A stretch of DNA of 64,000 nt. It comes from an uncultured Mycoplasmatota bacterium. GTDB taxonomy: Bacteria > Bacillota_I > Bacilli_A > RF39 > UBA660. Position numbers and translations under genes: made by a program. Below, in pieces: positions 1-10,634 of the stretch (within the stretch, counting starts at the first letter, position 1; each line of letters opens with the position of its first letter). The notes under the pieces were generated by a model. The model worked only from the letters and a program-made list of their open reading frames with translations. It did no database searches and was not told the origin of the DNA. The stretch covers positions 1 to 64,000 of the forward strand of contig CANSFI010000006.1 of NCBI GenBank assembly GCA_947646095.1. The letters are read 5' to 3'.

Positions 1-262
1 TTAATGTATCAATTACTTGATGTGTTCCATTTTTATTATCTTTATAAGTTGTTTTTGTTACTCCTAAATTGTGTCCTCTTGTGTCAGTATATCCACAAGT
101 GTTACAATTTCTTCCTTCACCAGCATCACCAAGTGATACCCAATTACTCATTTTACAATCTTCAGTATCTTTATTAGTTGTAGTATAACCACATCCATTT
201 GCACAAGTTAATGTATCAATTACTTGATGTGTTCCATTTTTATTATCTTTATAAGTTGTTTT
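1..262. repeat. In-frame direct repeat (offset 207 bp) encoding KTTYKDNKNGTHQVIDTL
   Basis: ttaatgtatcaattacttgatgtgttccatttttattatctttataagttgttttt at 1 recurs at 208. Confidence 0.85.
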
Positions 263-1030
263 AGTTGTTTCTAAATGGCACTTTCTTCTTTCAGTGCTTC
301 CACATTTACTATCTTTTCGATATTCTCCACCTGCTCCATTTGATTTCCATTCACCATAACCACATTTTTCTGTTTTTTCATCTACTTTTTCTTTTCCACA
401 TTTTTTACATTTTTCTCTAGTAGTTGTTGTATGTGTTTTATTTCCATTATCTGTAATAATAGTTGATTCTTTTTCATAATCATGGAATATACAAATTATT
501 GGTTTTGGTCCATCATCTTCTGGCTTATCTGGTTTATCTGGTTCCTTTGATGGTTTATCATCTTCTTTATCACTTGAACCACTGCCAGTATTTAAACCAC
601 CAGGTTTATTTGAAGATCCATTTGGTACCCCTGGCATAACTGGAACATTTTCTTTATTAATAATAGAATTAATAAAGTCTTCTGGATTAAATATTAATGA
701 TTGTTCTGTTTCTTTTATTTCATCTTCTGTCCCTAAATTTTTAATTGCTTCATCAACTTCATCTAAAGTAGAACCAATAAATGAACCCTCGATTGCTCCA
801 ACTTTATCGCCATCATAAATAGGCTCATTATTTTCATCAATTTCATCACTTACACTAATAAATCCTATGGCATTTATTACATTTTTTATATCCTCACCAT
901 GTTTAGCTGTTGTTATAAGTGCAGCTGCTAAAGCAACAGGCACTGTAACTCTTCTAAGTCTTTTCAATACAAATTTGTTAGATTTGTTTAAATTTTTTTC
1001 TTTATAAATTTTATTAGTTTCTTTTTCCAT
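1..1030 (-). CDS. Repeat-containing surface/secreted-like protein with CxxC motifs, truncated at window edge
   Basis: Minus-strand frame open from ATG at 1030 to the window start (absent from ORF track because it has no stop): MEKETNKIYKEKNLNKSNKFVLKRLRRVTVPVALAAALITT..., then a P/D/K-rich linker and Cys-rich repeats. Confidence 0.75.
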   Translation of the reverse strand, partial: MEKETNKIYKEKNLNKSNKFVLKRLRRVTVPVALAAALITTAKHGEDIKNVINAIGFISVSDEIDENNEPIYDGDKVGAIEGSFIGSTLDEVDEAIKNLGTEDEIKETEQSLIFNPEDFINSIINKENVPVMPGVPNGSSNKPGGLNTGSGSSDKEDDKPSKEPDKPDKPEDDGPKPIICIFHDYEKESTIITDNGNKTHTTTTREKCKKCGKEKVDEKTEKCGYGEWKSNGAGGEYRKDSKCGSTERRKCHLETTKTTYKDNKNGTHQVIDTLTCANGCGYTTTNKDTEDCKMSNWVSLGDAGEGRNCNTCGYTDTRGHNLGVTKTTYKDNKNGTHQVIDTL

Positions 1031-1344
1031 TTTATTTCCCCCTTTTCAATTTATTTTTGAATATTTGCAAGCTTTTCTGGGTGTCAAAAATAAATTTGTA
1101 CAAATAAGATACACCTTTTATCAGAATTTGTCAAATTGATAATTTTTCCAATTTTGATGAAGCCTCATAAAAAGAAGACCATTGTTTTAAATATAATTAT
1201 CAATCTATTTAAATTAATCTTCTATTTTATATATTTATTATATCATAAAATCAGACAAAATTGTTAACTTTTTTTATTTTTTACATATTAATTATATATT
1301 ATTAAAATTAAAAAGGCTTTAAGCCTTTTATAAAATTTTTTTAA

Positions 1345-2430
1345 TTATTTTTGATATCTTGATATATTTAAAATAATACCTATTGCAAGAAACAATATCA
1401 TTAAACTAGACCCCCCATAGGAAATAAATGGAAGTGTTACGCCTGTTACTGGTATTAAACCTACTACTACCATTAAGTTAAGAATAGATTGGAAAGCTAT
1501 CCAAAATGTAATTCCAAATACTATATATTTACCAAATAGATCATTGCATTTAATAGCGATTTTAAAGCCAGTATAAATAATTGTTATAAATAAACAAGCT
1601 ACTATTAAAACTCCCATAAATCCAAATTCTTCACTTATTATAGAAAAAATAAAATCTGTTTGAGGTTCTGGTAAGTAAAAGTGTTTTTGTCTAGAGTTTC
1701 CTAAACCAAAGCCAAATAATCCACCTGGGCCTATTGCATATAAAGATTGAATAATTTGAAAACCACTACCAAGTGGATCTTCCCAAGGATTTAAGAAAGA
1801 CAAAATTCTTTTTAAACGATAAGGAGCAACTGCTATTAGTCCTACTACTCCTATTATACCTACTGCACCTATTTTAAGAAAAAAACTAAAATCTACCCCT
1901 GCTATAAATAACATTCCAACTATAATCATAACTAATACAACACCTGTTCCAAAATCTGGTTGCAACATAATAAGTCCAAAAACAATCATTACTAAACCTA
2001 GTATAGGAATAACACCTTTTTTTATATTTTTTAAATTCTTTTCATTATTATATAAATACTTAGCTGTAAAAATAATTAATATTAATTTAGAAAACTCACT
2101 TGGTTGAATTCCAAATGAACCAATTCCAAACCAACTACGACTACCATTTCTTACACTACCAATTCCAGGTATTAATACAAGAACTAATAATATTAAACTT
2201 ACTATTAAAAAGATATTGGCTTTTTCAAAATATATATGATAATCTATTTTACTTACTACTATCATTAATATAATAGATATACTTAAAAATAAAGCTTGAT
2301 GTTTAAAATATTTAAAAGGATCATTAAATTTATATTCAGCCCATATATAAGAAGATGAAGTTATCATAATAAGTCCAAAAATAGATATAGCTAAAATACT
2401 TATAAGTAGAACGATATTGATTTTTTTCAT
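1345..2430 (-). CDS. FtsW/RodA/SpoVE family lipid II flippase/polymerase
   Basis: Multi-TM; PQTDFIFSIISEEFGFMG and PFISYGGSS motifs; likely start MKKINIVLL overlapping mraY stop. Confidence 0.9.
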   Translation of the reverse strand: MKKINIVLLISILAISIFGLIMITSSSYIWAEYKFNDPFKYFKHQALFLSISIILMIVVSKIDYHIYFEKANIFLIVSLILLVLVLIPGIGSVRNGSRSWFGIGSFGIQPSEFSKLILIIFTAKYLYNNEKNLKNIKKGVIPILGLVMIVFGLIMLQPDFGTGVVLVMIIVGMLFIAGVDFSFFLKIGAVGIIGVVGLIAVAPYRLKRILSFLNPWEDPLGSGFQIIQSLYAIGPGGLFGFGLGNSRQKHFYLPEPQTDFIFSIISEEFGFMGVLIVACLFITIIYTGFKIAIKCNDLFGKYIVFGITFWIAFQSILNLMVVVGLIPVTGVTLPFISYGGSSLMILFLAIGIILNISRYQK

Positions 2431-3419
2431 AACCATACTCCAAATGCGATTGCTATCATTGCTCCAATAAGACCAATAACCCAAAATAATTTAACAATAT
2501 CGTTTTCCTTCCAACCTTCTTTTTCAAGCCCATGATGAATTGGTGCCATTTTAAAGAATCTTTTTTTAGTAAGTTTATAATAAATAATTTGAATTATACA
2601 ACTTAAAGTTTCTAATACAAATACTATACCTATAATTACCAACAATAATTCATGTCTAGTTAATATGGCAAGTGTTCCTAAAGTTGCTCCAAGAGATAAT
2701 GAACCTGTATCTCCCATAAATACTTTAGCTGGTTTTACATTAAATAATAAGAAGCCAAGTAATGAGCCTATTAAAATAAAACAAAATATAGCTATATCTT
2801 CATATCCTGCTAACCAACCTGTGTTCCAGGTAATAAGACCAAATGTTAGAAATGCTATAACTGATAAACCACCAGCTAGACCATCTAATCCATCTGTTAA
2901 ATTAACAGCATTACTACTAGCTACTAATATAAATAGAATAAATAATCCATAAAACCAACCTATATTAAGTTTAAAATTAAAAGTATGTATCCACAATAAT
3001 GGTTCATTTCCTGCTAACATAAATAAATAGAAAAATACTATTGCTATTACTATTTGCATTATCATTTTTTGATTTTCAGTAAGTCCTTTATTATTATGTC
3101 TTTTAATAATTAAATAGTCATCAATAAATCCTATTAATGAATAAGTTAAAAATGTAAAGATAACTATTAATAAGTTATAACTAAATACTATTTTTTTCAT
3201 TAAAAATAGTAAAACCATAGAAATAATAGTTGGAATTATAAATATTAATCCGCCCATAGTTGGTGTACCCTTTTTTTCTTTATGTCTTTCTTCTAAATAA
3301 ATACTTAGACTTTGATTTGCTTTTAATTTTTTTAATTTAGGTATTAATATTAATGCACATATTATAGAAAATATAAAACTAATCATCATTGCTAAAACTG
3401 ATTTTGTCATTATAAGCAT
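2427..3419 (-). CDS. mraY: Phospho-N-acetylmuramoyl-pentapeptide transferase
   Basis: GTPTMGGLIF, NAVNLTDGLDGLAGG, KVFMGDTGSLSLG, PIHHGLEKEGW motifs. Confidence 0.95.
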   Translation of the reverse strand: MLIMTKSVLAMMISFIFSIICALILIPKLKKLKANQSLSIYLEERHKEKKGTPTMGGLIFIIPTIISMVLLFLMKKIVFSYNLLIVIFTFLTYSLIGFIDDYLIIKRHNNKGLTENQKMIMQIVIAIVFFYLFMLAGNEPLLWIHTFNFKLNIGWFYGLFILFILVASSNAVNLTDGLDGLAGGLSVIAFLTFGLITWNTGWLAGYEDIAIFCFILIGSLLGFLLFNVKPAKVFMGDTGSLSLGATLGTLAILTRHELLLVIIGIVFVLETLSCIIQIIYYKLTKKRFFKMAPIHHGLEKEGWKENDIVKLFWVIGLIGAMIAIAFGVWL

Positions 3420-3429
3420 AATACACCTC

Positions 3430-5337
3430 CTAATTAGTAAGAAGTAGTCTTACTGTTTCTCCCTCATAAATTCTAGTACTAGCTATAGGTGATTGATAAG
3501 CAATACGTTCACCATTTCCTGAAAATTCTACTTTAAAACTTTTTAAATCCTTCATAGCTTGATCTACTGTTTTACCTACTACGTTAGGTATTTCTATATA
3601 TTTTTTATCTAAATAATTATATCTTTTTTCAGTGCCATCTTTTCTTTTTTCTACATTTAACGCTATTAAAGAATCATATAATACTTGTTTAACAATAGGG
3701 GCTGCTACTGTTCCTCCATATTGTGTTACTCCTTTAGCATTATCAATAGCTATATATACTACTACTTTAGGATCATCAGCTGGAGCAAATCCCATAAATG
3801 ATGTTATATAGTTTCCAACCATATAATGACCGTCTTGAACTTTTTGAGCTGTTCCTGTTTTCCCACCTACTCTATATCCATCTAAATAAGCTGGTCTTCC
3901 TGTTCCGAGTGAAACTACATTTTCTAAAGTTTGTCTTACCATACTACTAGTTTCTTCACTAATTACTTTTCTAACAACTTGTTTTTTATTTTCTTTAATA
4001 ACCGCATTAGTTTCTGGTTCATTTAGACTTTTTACAATATATGGTTTATATAAAATTCCTCCATTAATAGCAGCAGATACTGCTGTTATTTGTTGTATAG
4101 GGGTTACACTTACTCCTTGACCAAAAGAAGTAGTTGCAAGTTCTACAGGTCCAACATTATCCAAATTAAAAAGTATTCCTGCTCCTTCTCCATTTAAATC
4201 AACACCTGTTTTTTTTCCAAATCCAAATTTATCTATATAATCAAATAATTTCTCTTTTCCAAGTCTCTGACCTAAAATAACAAATCCTGGGTTACAAGAG
4301 TTTTGAACAACTTCCATAAACGTTTGTGAGCCATGGCCTCCAGCTTTCCAACATTTAATACGAGCATTTTCTACAGTTATACTACCTGAATCATGGTAAT
4401 TATCTTTTTCTAAATCAACTAGTTTTTCTTCTAAAGAAGCTGCTAAAGTAATTATTTTAAAAGTTGATCCAGGTTCATATGTCATCCAAACAGGTAGATT
4501 TCTATTTATTTCTTCTGTTGTATAATCTTGATAATTAGAAGGGGAAAAGTTTGGTCTTGATGATATTGCAAGTATTTCTCCACTTTGAGGATCCATTGCT
4601 ATTCCAAGTGCTTGATCTGGATTATATTTAAGCATAGCATTATCTAATTCTCTTTCAAGAGAAGTTTGGATATCATAATTGATAGTTAAGGTAACATTTA
4701 TTCCATTTTGAGGTTCTTCATATATTTCATTTAATTTTAATCTATTTCCTTTAGCATCACTAAAATATTTTATAGCACCATATTCTCCTGTTAAATAACC
4801 ATTATACATAAGTTCTAATCCACTTAATCCTTGATTATCTATTCCAACAAATCCTAATGTATGAGACATAAAAGTATCATAAGGATAATATCTTTTAGCC
4901 TCTTTAACTAAATAAACTCCTTCTAGTTTTAAATTATTTATTTTATCAGCTATTTCATAAGATAATCTTCTTCCCTCTGGATGAACCCTTTCAATAGATG
5001 TCCTTTTACTAACATGTTTATACATATCATCATAGGTAACATTTAGTATTTCACTTAACATCTCTGCTGTTTTTTCTTTATCTTTTATTTGATTTGGAAT
5101 TAATACTAGTGATGTTGTAGTTATGTTATCAGCAAGTACTACCCCATTTCTATCTGTTATTTTTCCCCTATTTGCTTCTAGTGGTAAATTTCTACTCCAA
5201 AGATTAGAAGCATAATTATTTAATTTATCATAATCTATTACTTGAATATAAAAAACTTTAGCTGTAATAAGTAAGAATAAGAATATTATTATTAATAAAA
5301 CTATTTTAATACGAGTATGTATATTTTTAAAAAACAT
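3430..5337 (-). CDS. Class B penicillin-binding protein with C-terminal PASTA domain (FtsI/SpoVD-like)
   Basis: N-terminal TM, EPGSTFKIIT (SxxK), GGKTGTAQ (KTGT), C-terminal PASTA; likely start MFFKN. Confidence 0.9.
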   Translation of the reverse strand: MFFKNIHTRIKIVLLIIIFLFLLITAKVFYIQVIDYDKLNNYASNLWSRNLPLEANRGKITDRNGVVLADNITTTSLVLIPNQIKDKEKTAEMLSEILNVTYDDMYKHVSKRTSIERVHPEGRRLSYEIADKINNLKLEGVYLVKEAKRYYPYDTFMSHTLGFVGIDNQGLSGLELMYNGYLTGEYGAIKYFSDAKGNRLKLNEIYEEPQNGINVTLTINYDIQTSLERELDNAMLKYNPDQALGIAMDPQSGEILAISSRPNFSPSNYQDYTTEEINRNLPVWMTYEPGSTFKIITLAASLEEKLVDLEKDNYHDSGSITVENARIKCWKAGGHGSQTFMEVVQNSCNPGFVILGQRLGKEKLFDYIDKFGFGKKTGVDLNGEGAGILFNLDNVGPVELATTSFGQGVSVTPIQQITAVSAAINGGILYKPYIVKSLNEPETNAVIKENKKQVVRKVISEETSSMVRQTLENVVSLGTGRPAYLDGYRVGGKTGTAQKVQDGHYMVGNYITSFMGFAPADDPKVVVYIAIDNAKGVTQYGGTVAAPIVKQVLYDSLIALNVEKRKDGTEKRYNYLDKKYIEIPNVVGKTVDQAMKDLKSFKVEFSGNGERIAYQSPIASTRIYEGETVRLLLTN

Positions 5338-5380
5338 ATAATCACCTATAAAATTATATGAAAAAAAAGACAAGTTATTA

Positions 5381-6055
5381 TTACTTTGTCCTACTATTAA
5401 ATACAATTTCATTATTAATCATGAAGATAAAGTTTTTATTTAAATAATGCGCTATTTTCTTTGGAATAGTTACACATTTTTCCCATTCCATTATAATATC
5501 TAAATTTAATATCCCATCGACTATATAATTTATTATTAGATTTTCTTTATCTATTTTAATATCTACTTTTTTTATTTTTTGAAATTCCTTATTTAATGTA
5601 TCTTGAATACTTGAATTTATAGTTCTATGATAAGTAACATCTAACTTATCAGCCAATACTAGTGAATATCCAATTGTTGATTTTATATTGTTACCATTAG
5701 AATGATCTTTTATAGCATCTTCTAATATTTTTTCTTCTTCTTTTGTTATATCAGTATCTTTTAAAAAGTTTCTAAATATTTCACTACTTTTTATAGCATG
5801 ATCTTTTTTAAAATCACTTATACTTAATCCAATATCATGTAGAAGAGCTGCGCATTTCCCAAGTTCAATTGTTCTTTCACCTTCACCTAGTTGCTTTAAA
5901 ATAATTTCTATATAACTTGCTACTCTTTTATAATGATTAAGTCCATGATCCCAATCCCATTTACCATTTGTAATAAATTTTATTTTTTCTATTTTGCCTA
6001 CTGTTTCTAAATACTTAGGATTATTTAAAATAACTTCATACATAAATACCATCAT
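5381..6055 (-). CDS. HD-domain phosphohydrolase
   Basis: H...LLHDIG...D HD signature. Confidence 0.75.
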   Translation of the reverse strand: MMVFMYEVILNNPKYLETVGKIEKIKFITNGKWDWDHGLNHYKRVASYIEIILKQLGEGERTIELGKCAALLHDIGLSISDFKKDHAIKSSEIFRNFLKDTDITKEEEKILEDAIKDHSNGNNIKSTIGYSLVLADKLDVTYHRTINSSIQDTLNKEFQKIKKVDIKIDKENLIINYIVDGILNLDIIMEWEKCVTIPKKIAHYLNKNFIFMINNEIVFNSRTK

Positions 6056-6108
6056 CCTTTATTTTTTTATCTACTAATCAATCTAAAACATTTATTTTTC
6101 GTATACCA

Positions 6109-7141
6109 TTAATCTACTTCAGGATCAATATCCATTGTTAATATAAATTTTGGATAATGATCATTTATAGATTCTAAAGCTGAAAGTTCTATTTCTAATG
6201 TTTTGCTATCTCTTACTGTATAAGCTACTTGAAAATATTGAACTCCTTTACTATTTTCAGCCACAAAATCAATTTCTTTATCACCAGATTTACCAATATA
6301 AACTCTATATCCTCTTCGCATTAATTCTAAATAAACTATATTTTCTAAAATATGTCCTAAATCAATGTTTTTCCTATCAAGTAAAGTATATCACATTGTA
6401 ATATCTGTTGCATAGTATTTTTCTCCACTTTGTAAATATTGTTTACCTTTTATATCATATCTATGAACTCTATTAAAAATAAAGCTTTCTACTAAAGAAT
6501 CTAAATAACTTTCAACAGTATGAACAGATATTGATCTACCATTAGAGGTTAAAGTGTCAGCTATTTTTTTCTAGTAACTATATCTTTAACTAATATTGTA
6601 TTATATATACTATCTAATTATTTATCTACTTCATCTTGACTCTCTAATTTTAATGCATATGGTAGTGAACTATTATTTATATACTTTAAATATAATTTTT
6701 CATCTCCATCCTGTTTATAGTAGTTAGCATATTCTTTAAGTGATAAAGGAAACATTTTAAATTCTATATATCTTCCAGATAAAAGATAAGCGTTTGAACC
6801 AGTTATATATTCATCTAAATTTTTCTTTATATATAATCCATCAACTGCTTTTTCAAATTCATAAACATTTTGAACCTCATCTAAAAATACACAATACATA
6901 TCATTGTCTTTTATTTTATTATTAACATAATTATAAAGTTTCATATAACCATTAAAATTATACTCTGGAGATTCAAGATTTAGTGATATTATACTTCTTT
7001 AACACCATTTTGTTTTAAATAATCAATAAAAAGTTCGAATAAGGTAGATTTACCACACCATCTTATTCCAGTTACTACTTTTATTAAATCCTTATCTTTT
7101 CACTTTTTTAAAACTTCAATATATTCATTTCTCTCTATCAT
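6109..7141 (-). pseudogene. AAA-family ATPase with DUF4143-like C-terminus, disrupted
   Basis: Fragments MIERNEYIEVLKK*KDKDLIKVVTGIRWCGKSTLFE... / CVFLDEVQNV... / ...ILENIVYLELMRRGYRVYIGK in different frames, with in-frame TGA (7102, 6391) and TAA (about 6618) codons. Confidence 0.85.
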
Positions 7142-7187
7142 CTTTTTAATTATATCATTTTGTTAAAATATTTGCATTCTTGTTATT

Positions 7188-9161
7188 CTAATCTTTAATA
7201 AATTCAATAATTTGATCAACTGTTTTTTCTATACCTTTTTTATCCACATTAATCATTAAGTCATAATTATCTAAGTTATACCAATCGCGATTAGTATAAT
7301 ATTTATAATGTTTTGCTCTTTGTTTATTTATTTTATTGATTTCTTTTAAAGCTTTTTTATCATCTAATCCATAGTATTTAATAGCTCTTTTTACTTTGGA
7401 TTCTAAATCACTATATAAAAATACTTTTATAACATTTTTGTTGTCTTTTAAAATATAATCTGAACATCTACCAACTATAACACAAGAATTTTTAGCTAAA
7501 TCTTTAATAACTTTTGATTCAGCTACAAAAAGTCTATCATCATTATTATTTTCTACTTTCATTGTTGTATTTTTTTCATCTATTTTTTCAATATATTCTT
7601 TAGATAATCCAGATTTTTCTGCACTAAGGTTTATAATTTTTTTATCATAAAAAGCGATATTTAATTTTTGTGCTAAGAGCTCTCCAACATATCTACCACC
7701 ACTACCATATTCTCTAGAAATAGTAATAACAATATGTTTTCCTTTATAATTATTTTGATTTATTATATCATCGTTTTGATAATCTTTTTTAACATCTTTT
7801 TTAGTTAATTTAAGATATTCAGATCCAAATATAAATATACATATAATAAAACAAATAGCATCTGATATTGCTCCTGCATATAAAACTCCATATATTCCTT
7901 TATTTAATACTAAACCTAATAAACAAGCTATTGGTATAAATAATATTATTTGTCTAATAAATGATACCATAGTTGCTTTTAATACATTTCCTAATGATTG
8001 AACTACCACACTAGTAGTTATTTCTAAAGCATTAAGCCCCATAAGTAGTGTGAATGAATGGCAAGTAAGAATAGCAAATTTAATAACTAAATCATAATTA
8101 GGATCACTTTTAGCAATAAATAAACTAGTTAATTCACTTGGGAATAAAACAAATATTAAATTGAAAACAATTCCTGTTATAAAGTTTATAATCAAAACTT
8201 TTTTTAATACTTCTCTAACTCTATCTTTATTTCCAGCTCCATAATTAAAGCCAATAATTGGTTGAGAGCCTATCGCAATTCCTAAAACAGATGAAATATA
8301 TAAACTATTTATTTTAGAAATTATTCCATAAACAGAAAGAGGTACATCAGCACCAAATTCAGTATCTATTCCTAATTTAGTTAACATATTGTTCATAAAA
8401 ACAAACAATACTAAAACAGTCATTTGAGTTATAAAACTAGATAATCCTAAACTAAGAATTCTAAATATTGATTTATTTGGTTTAAAATCTTTCTTTTCTA
8501 GTTTAATACTTTTAATTTTAGGAATATATAAAAGTGCGATAATACAAGAGATAATTTGTCCTATTATAGTTGCAAGTGCTCCACCTTTAACTCCCATATT
8601 AAAGTAAAAAATAAATATTGGATCTAAAATGATATTGATAATAGCTCCTATAAGCAACATAATCATCGAATATTTTGGTGATCCATCTGCTCTTATTATA
8701 TTAGATAGAGCTGTATAAATAATTACAAATGGTGCTCCTAAACAAATTATTTTTCCATATTCTAAGGCATATGGGTATACATTTTCTGTACTACCAAATA
8801 ATTTTACTAATGTTGGTAAAAAAATATAAGACATTATTCCAACTATAAATGAAATTATTGTAATAACAGTAATAGAACTTCCTAAAGATGCTTTAGCTTC
8901 ATCTTTTTTACCTTCTCCTAATTTAAGTGATAGATTAGCACTTGTTCCATTACCAATTAAAGATGCGATTGCTCCAAAGATTAAAACTAATGGAAATATA
9001 ACATTAGTAGCTGCATTACCAACTGTTCCAACACCCTTACCTATAAATATTTGATCTACTATATTATAAATAGAATTAACAAGCATACTAATTACACAAG
9101 GAATAGAAAATGCTAATAAAAGTTTATTTATACTATCTTTTCCTAAATCTAATTTTTTCAT
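7188..9161 (-). CDS. MATE-family transporter fused to C-terminal cytidylate kinase-like domain
   Basis: 12-TM MATE-like region followed by KGKHIVITISREYGSGGRYVGELLAQKLNIAFYDKKII...; ends at 7188. Confidence 0.85.
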   Translation of the reverse strand: MKKLDLGKDSINKLLLAFSIPCVISMLVNSIYNIVDQIFIGKGVGTVGNAATNVIFPLVLIFGAIASLIGNGTSANLSLKLGEGKKDEAKASLGSSITVITIISFIVGIMSYIFLPTLVKLFGSTENVYPYALEYGKIICLGAPFVIIYTALSNIIRADGSPKYSMIMLLIGAIINIILDPIFIFYFNMGVKGGALATIIGQIISCIIALLYIPKIKSIKLEKKDFKPNKSIFRILSLGLSSFITQMTVLVLFVFMNNMLTKLGIDTEFGADVPLSVYGIISKINSLYISSVLGIAIGSQPIIGFNYGAGNKDRVREVLKKVLIINFITGIVFNLIFVLFPSELTSLFIAKSDPNYDLVIKFAILTCHSFTLLMGLNALEITTSVVVQSLGNVLKATMVSFIRQIILFIPIACLLGLVLNKGIYGVLYAGAISDAICFIICIFIFGSEYLKLTKKDVKKDYQNDDIINQNNYKGKHIVITISREYGSGGRYVGELLAQKLNIAFYDKKIINLSAEKSGLSKEYIEKIDEKNTTMKVENNNDDRLFVAESKVIKDLAKNSCVIVGRCSDYILKDNKNVIKVFLYSDLESKVKRAIKYYGLDDKKALKEINKINKQRAKHYKYYTNRDWYNLDNYDLMINVDKKGIEKTVDQIIEFIKD

Positions 9162-9166
9162 AAACA

Positions 9167-9595
9167 TCACTTACTTTCTTTTATATCAATTAATTTTTTT
9201 AATAATTTATTTAATACAATTTTTTCTTCTTCTGTTAAATTACTTAAAAATTCTGTTTCTAATTTATCTATTTCCTTTTTTCCATATTCCAATTCCTTTA
9301 TTCCAAATTCTGTTATTATAATGCTTTTAAATCTTGCATTTTTCTTGCTTACAGTTCTTTTAATAAACCTTTTTTCTTCTAAACGATTTAATATTCCTGT
9401 AACAGTTGGATTTGTTAGATTAAAATTATTTTGAATATCAATTTGGTTGACCTCTAAATCCTTTTTATTTTGTTTTAAAGTATATAATAATACTTCTGCC
9501 TGTGAATTAGTTAGATTTCCATCCTTTAATCTATTATTTATCTTAGATTGAAATGAATTATTAATTAATTTAATTAATTTAGTCGTTGAATCCAT
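9167..9595 (-). CDS. MarR-family transcriptional regulator
   Basis: Winged-helix: LTNPTVTGILNRLEEKRFIKR; stop overlaps start of the MATE gene. Confidence 0.85.
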   Translation of the reverse strand: MDSTTKLIKLINNSFQSKINNRLKDGNLTNSQAEVLLYTLKQNKKDLEVNQIDIQNNFNLTNPTVTGILNRLEEKRFIKRTVSKKNARFKSIIITEFGIKELEYGKKEIDKLETEFLSNLTEEEKIVLNKLLKKLIDIKESK

Positions 9596-9717
9596 ATTTT
9601 ATACCTTCTTTTTGAGCACAAGTATCATTTTAATACATAGCATACTATATGTCAAATGAAAATTTTTTATTTTTACAGTTTTTTACAAATTAAAAACTTC
9701 TAGATTTCTCTAGAAAT

Positions 9718-10568
9718 TTATCCTACCCATTCTACGGAGGTTGCTCCCCAAGGAGATCCTGTAATACTTCCTTCTGGTTTTTCTATTGTTAATTTTAGAT
9801 TATTATTATTTTCAAATGCAGTTCTATCAATTGTTGTTACACTAGATGGTATTATTATACTTTTTAATTGATTATGAGAAAATGCATTCCACCAAATAGT
9901 CTTAACACCATTTGGTATTTCTACACTTGTTAGTTGATTTTTTTCAAATGCCAATTTTCCAATAGTTATAATACTATCTGGTATTATAACATTTATTAAA
10001 CCTTTTTCTCTAAATGCATTTTCTCCTATACTAGTTACTTTTTTTCCATCTATTTAGGTATTACTATATCTTTTTCTTCACATGTATAACCTGTTATTTC
10101 TATTTCCTTATCTGATAAATTATTTATTTCAAAACATTTATCATCTGTTGTTATAGTTTTTGCTGTACATTCATCTTTATATTTTGTTATTGTTATTTCA
10201 TTGGTATCTTTTTCTTTTATCGCACACCATTTTCCATTATTTACAGCAAGTATTATATCTCCTTCATCGGTTATTAATAAGCTTCCTTCTTTTGGTCTAT
10301 CTCCTTTTATATTTAATCCTTTAGCTTCTAGAAAGATAAATTATTTTCTTACTAAAATATTTCCTAACATATCTTGTTCTGAATAATACAAATCAACTGC
10401 TTCTACTATTCCATAAACTGAATCTTTAAATGATTCTTTTTTAGTATTATTTATTATCTTTTTTACTACTGGTACTGTTATTACTCCTATTACTCCAAGT
10501 AGTATTATTACTCTTATTAGTTCTATTAAAGTGAATCCTTTTTTATTTATTTTCTTCATTATTATCAC
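9718..10568 (-). pseudogene. Pilin-like N-terminus joined to BspA-like leucine-rich repeat protein, disrupted
   Basis: KKGFTLIELIRVIILL prepilin motif; downstream IPNGVKTIWWNAFSHNQLKSIIIPSSVTTI repeats; in-frame TAA after NILVRK and 1-nt frameshift near 10056. Confidence 0.75.
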
Positions 10569-10634
10569 CAGTTTTATTATATATTAAATAAAATTATAAT
10601 ATAAATTTTATAAACAAAAAAGACAAATTATTGC

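Noticed and set aside
2665-2952. Plus-strand ORF antisense to mraY
   Set aside because: Lies entirely within a confidently coding minus-strand gene; no SD or recognizable domain. Same reasoning for antisense ORFs at 12420, 15392, 15687, 26072, 28958, 31778, 32072, 33173, 42300, 43539, 43624, 45849, 50421, 54462, 57755, 58684, 60687, 62608 and 62965.
6198-6401. Plus-strand 67-aa ORF
   Set aside because: Antisense to the AAA-ATPase pseudogene; composition is low-complexity AT-driven.
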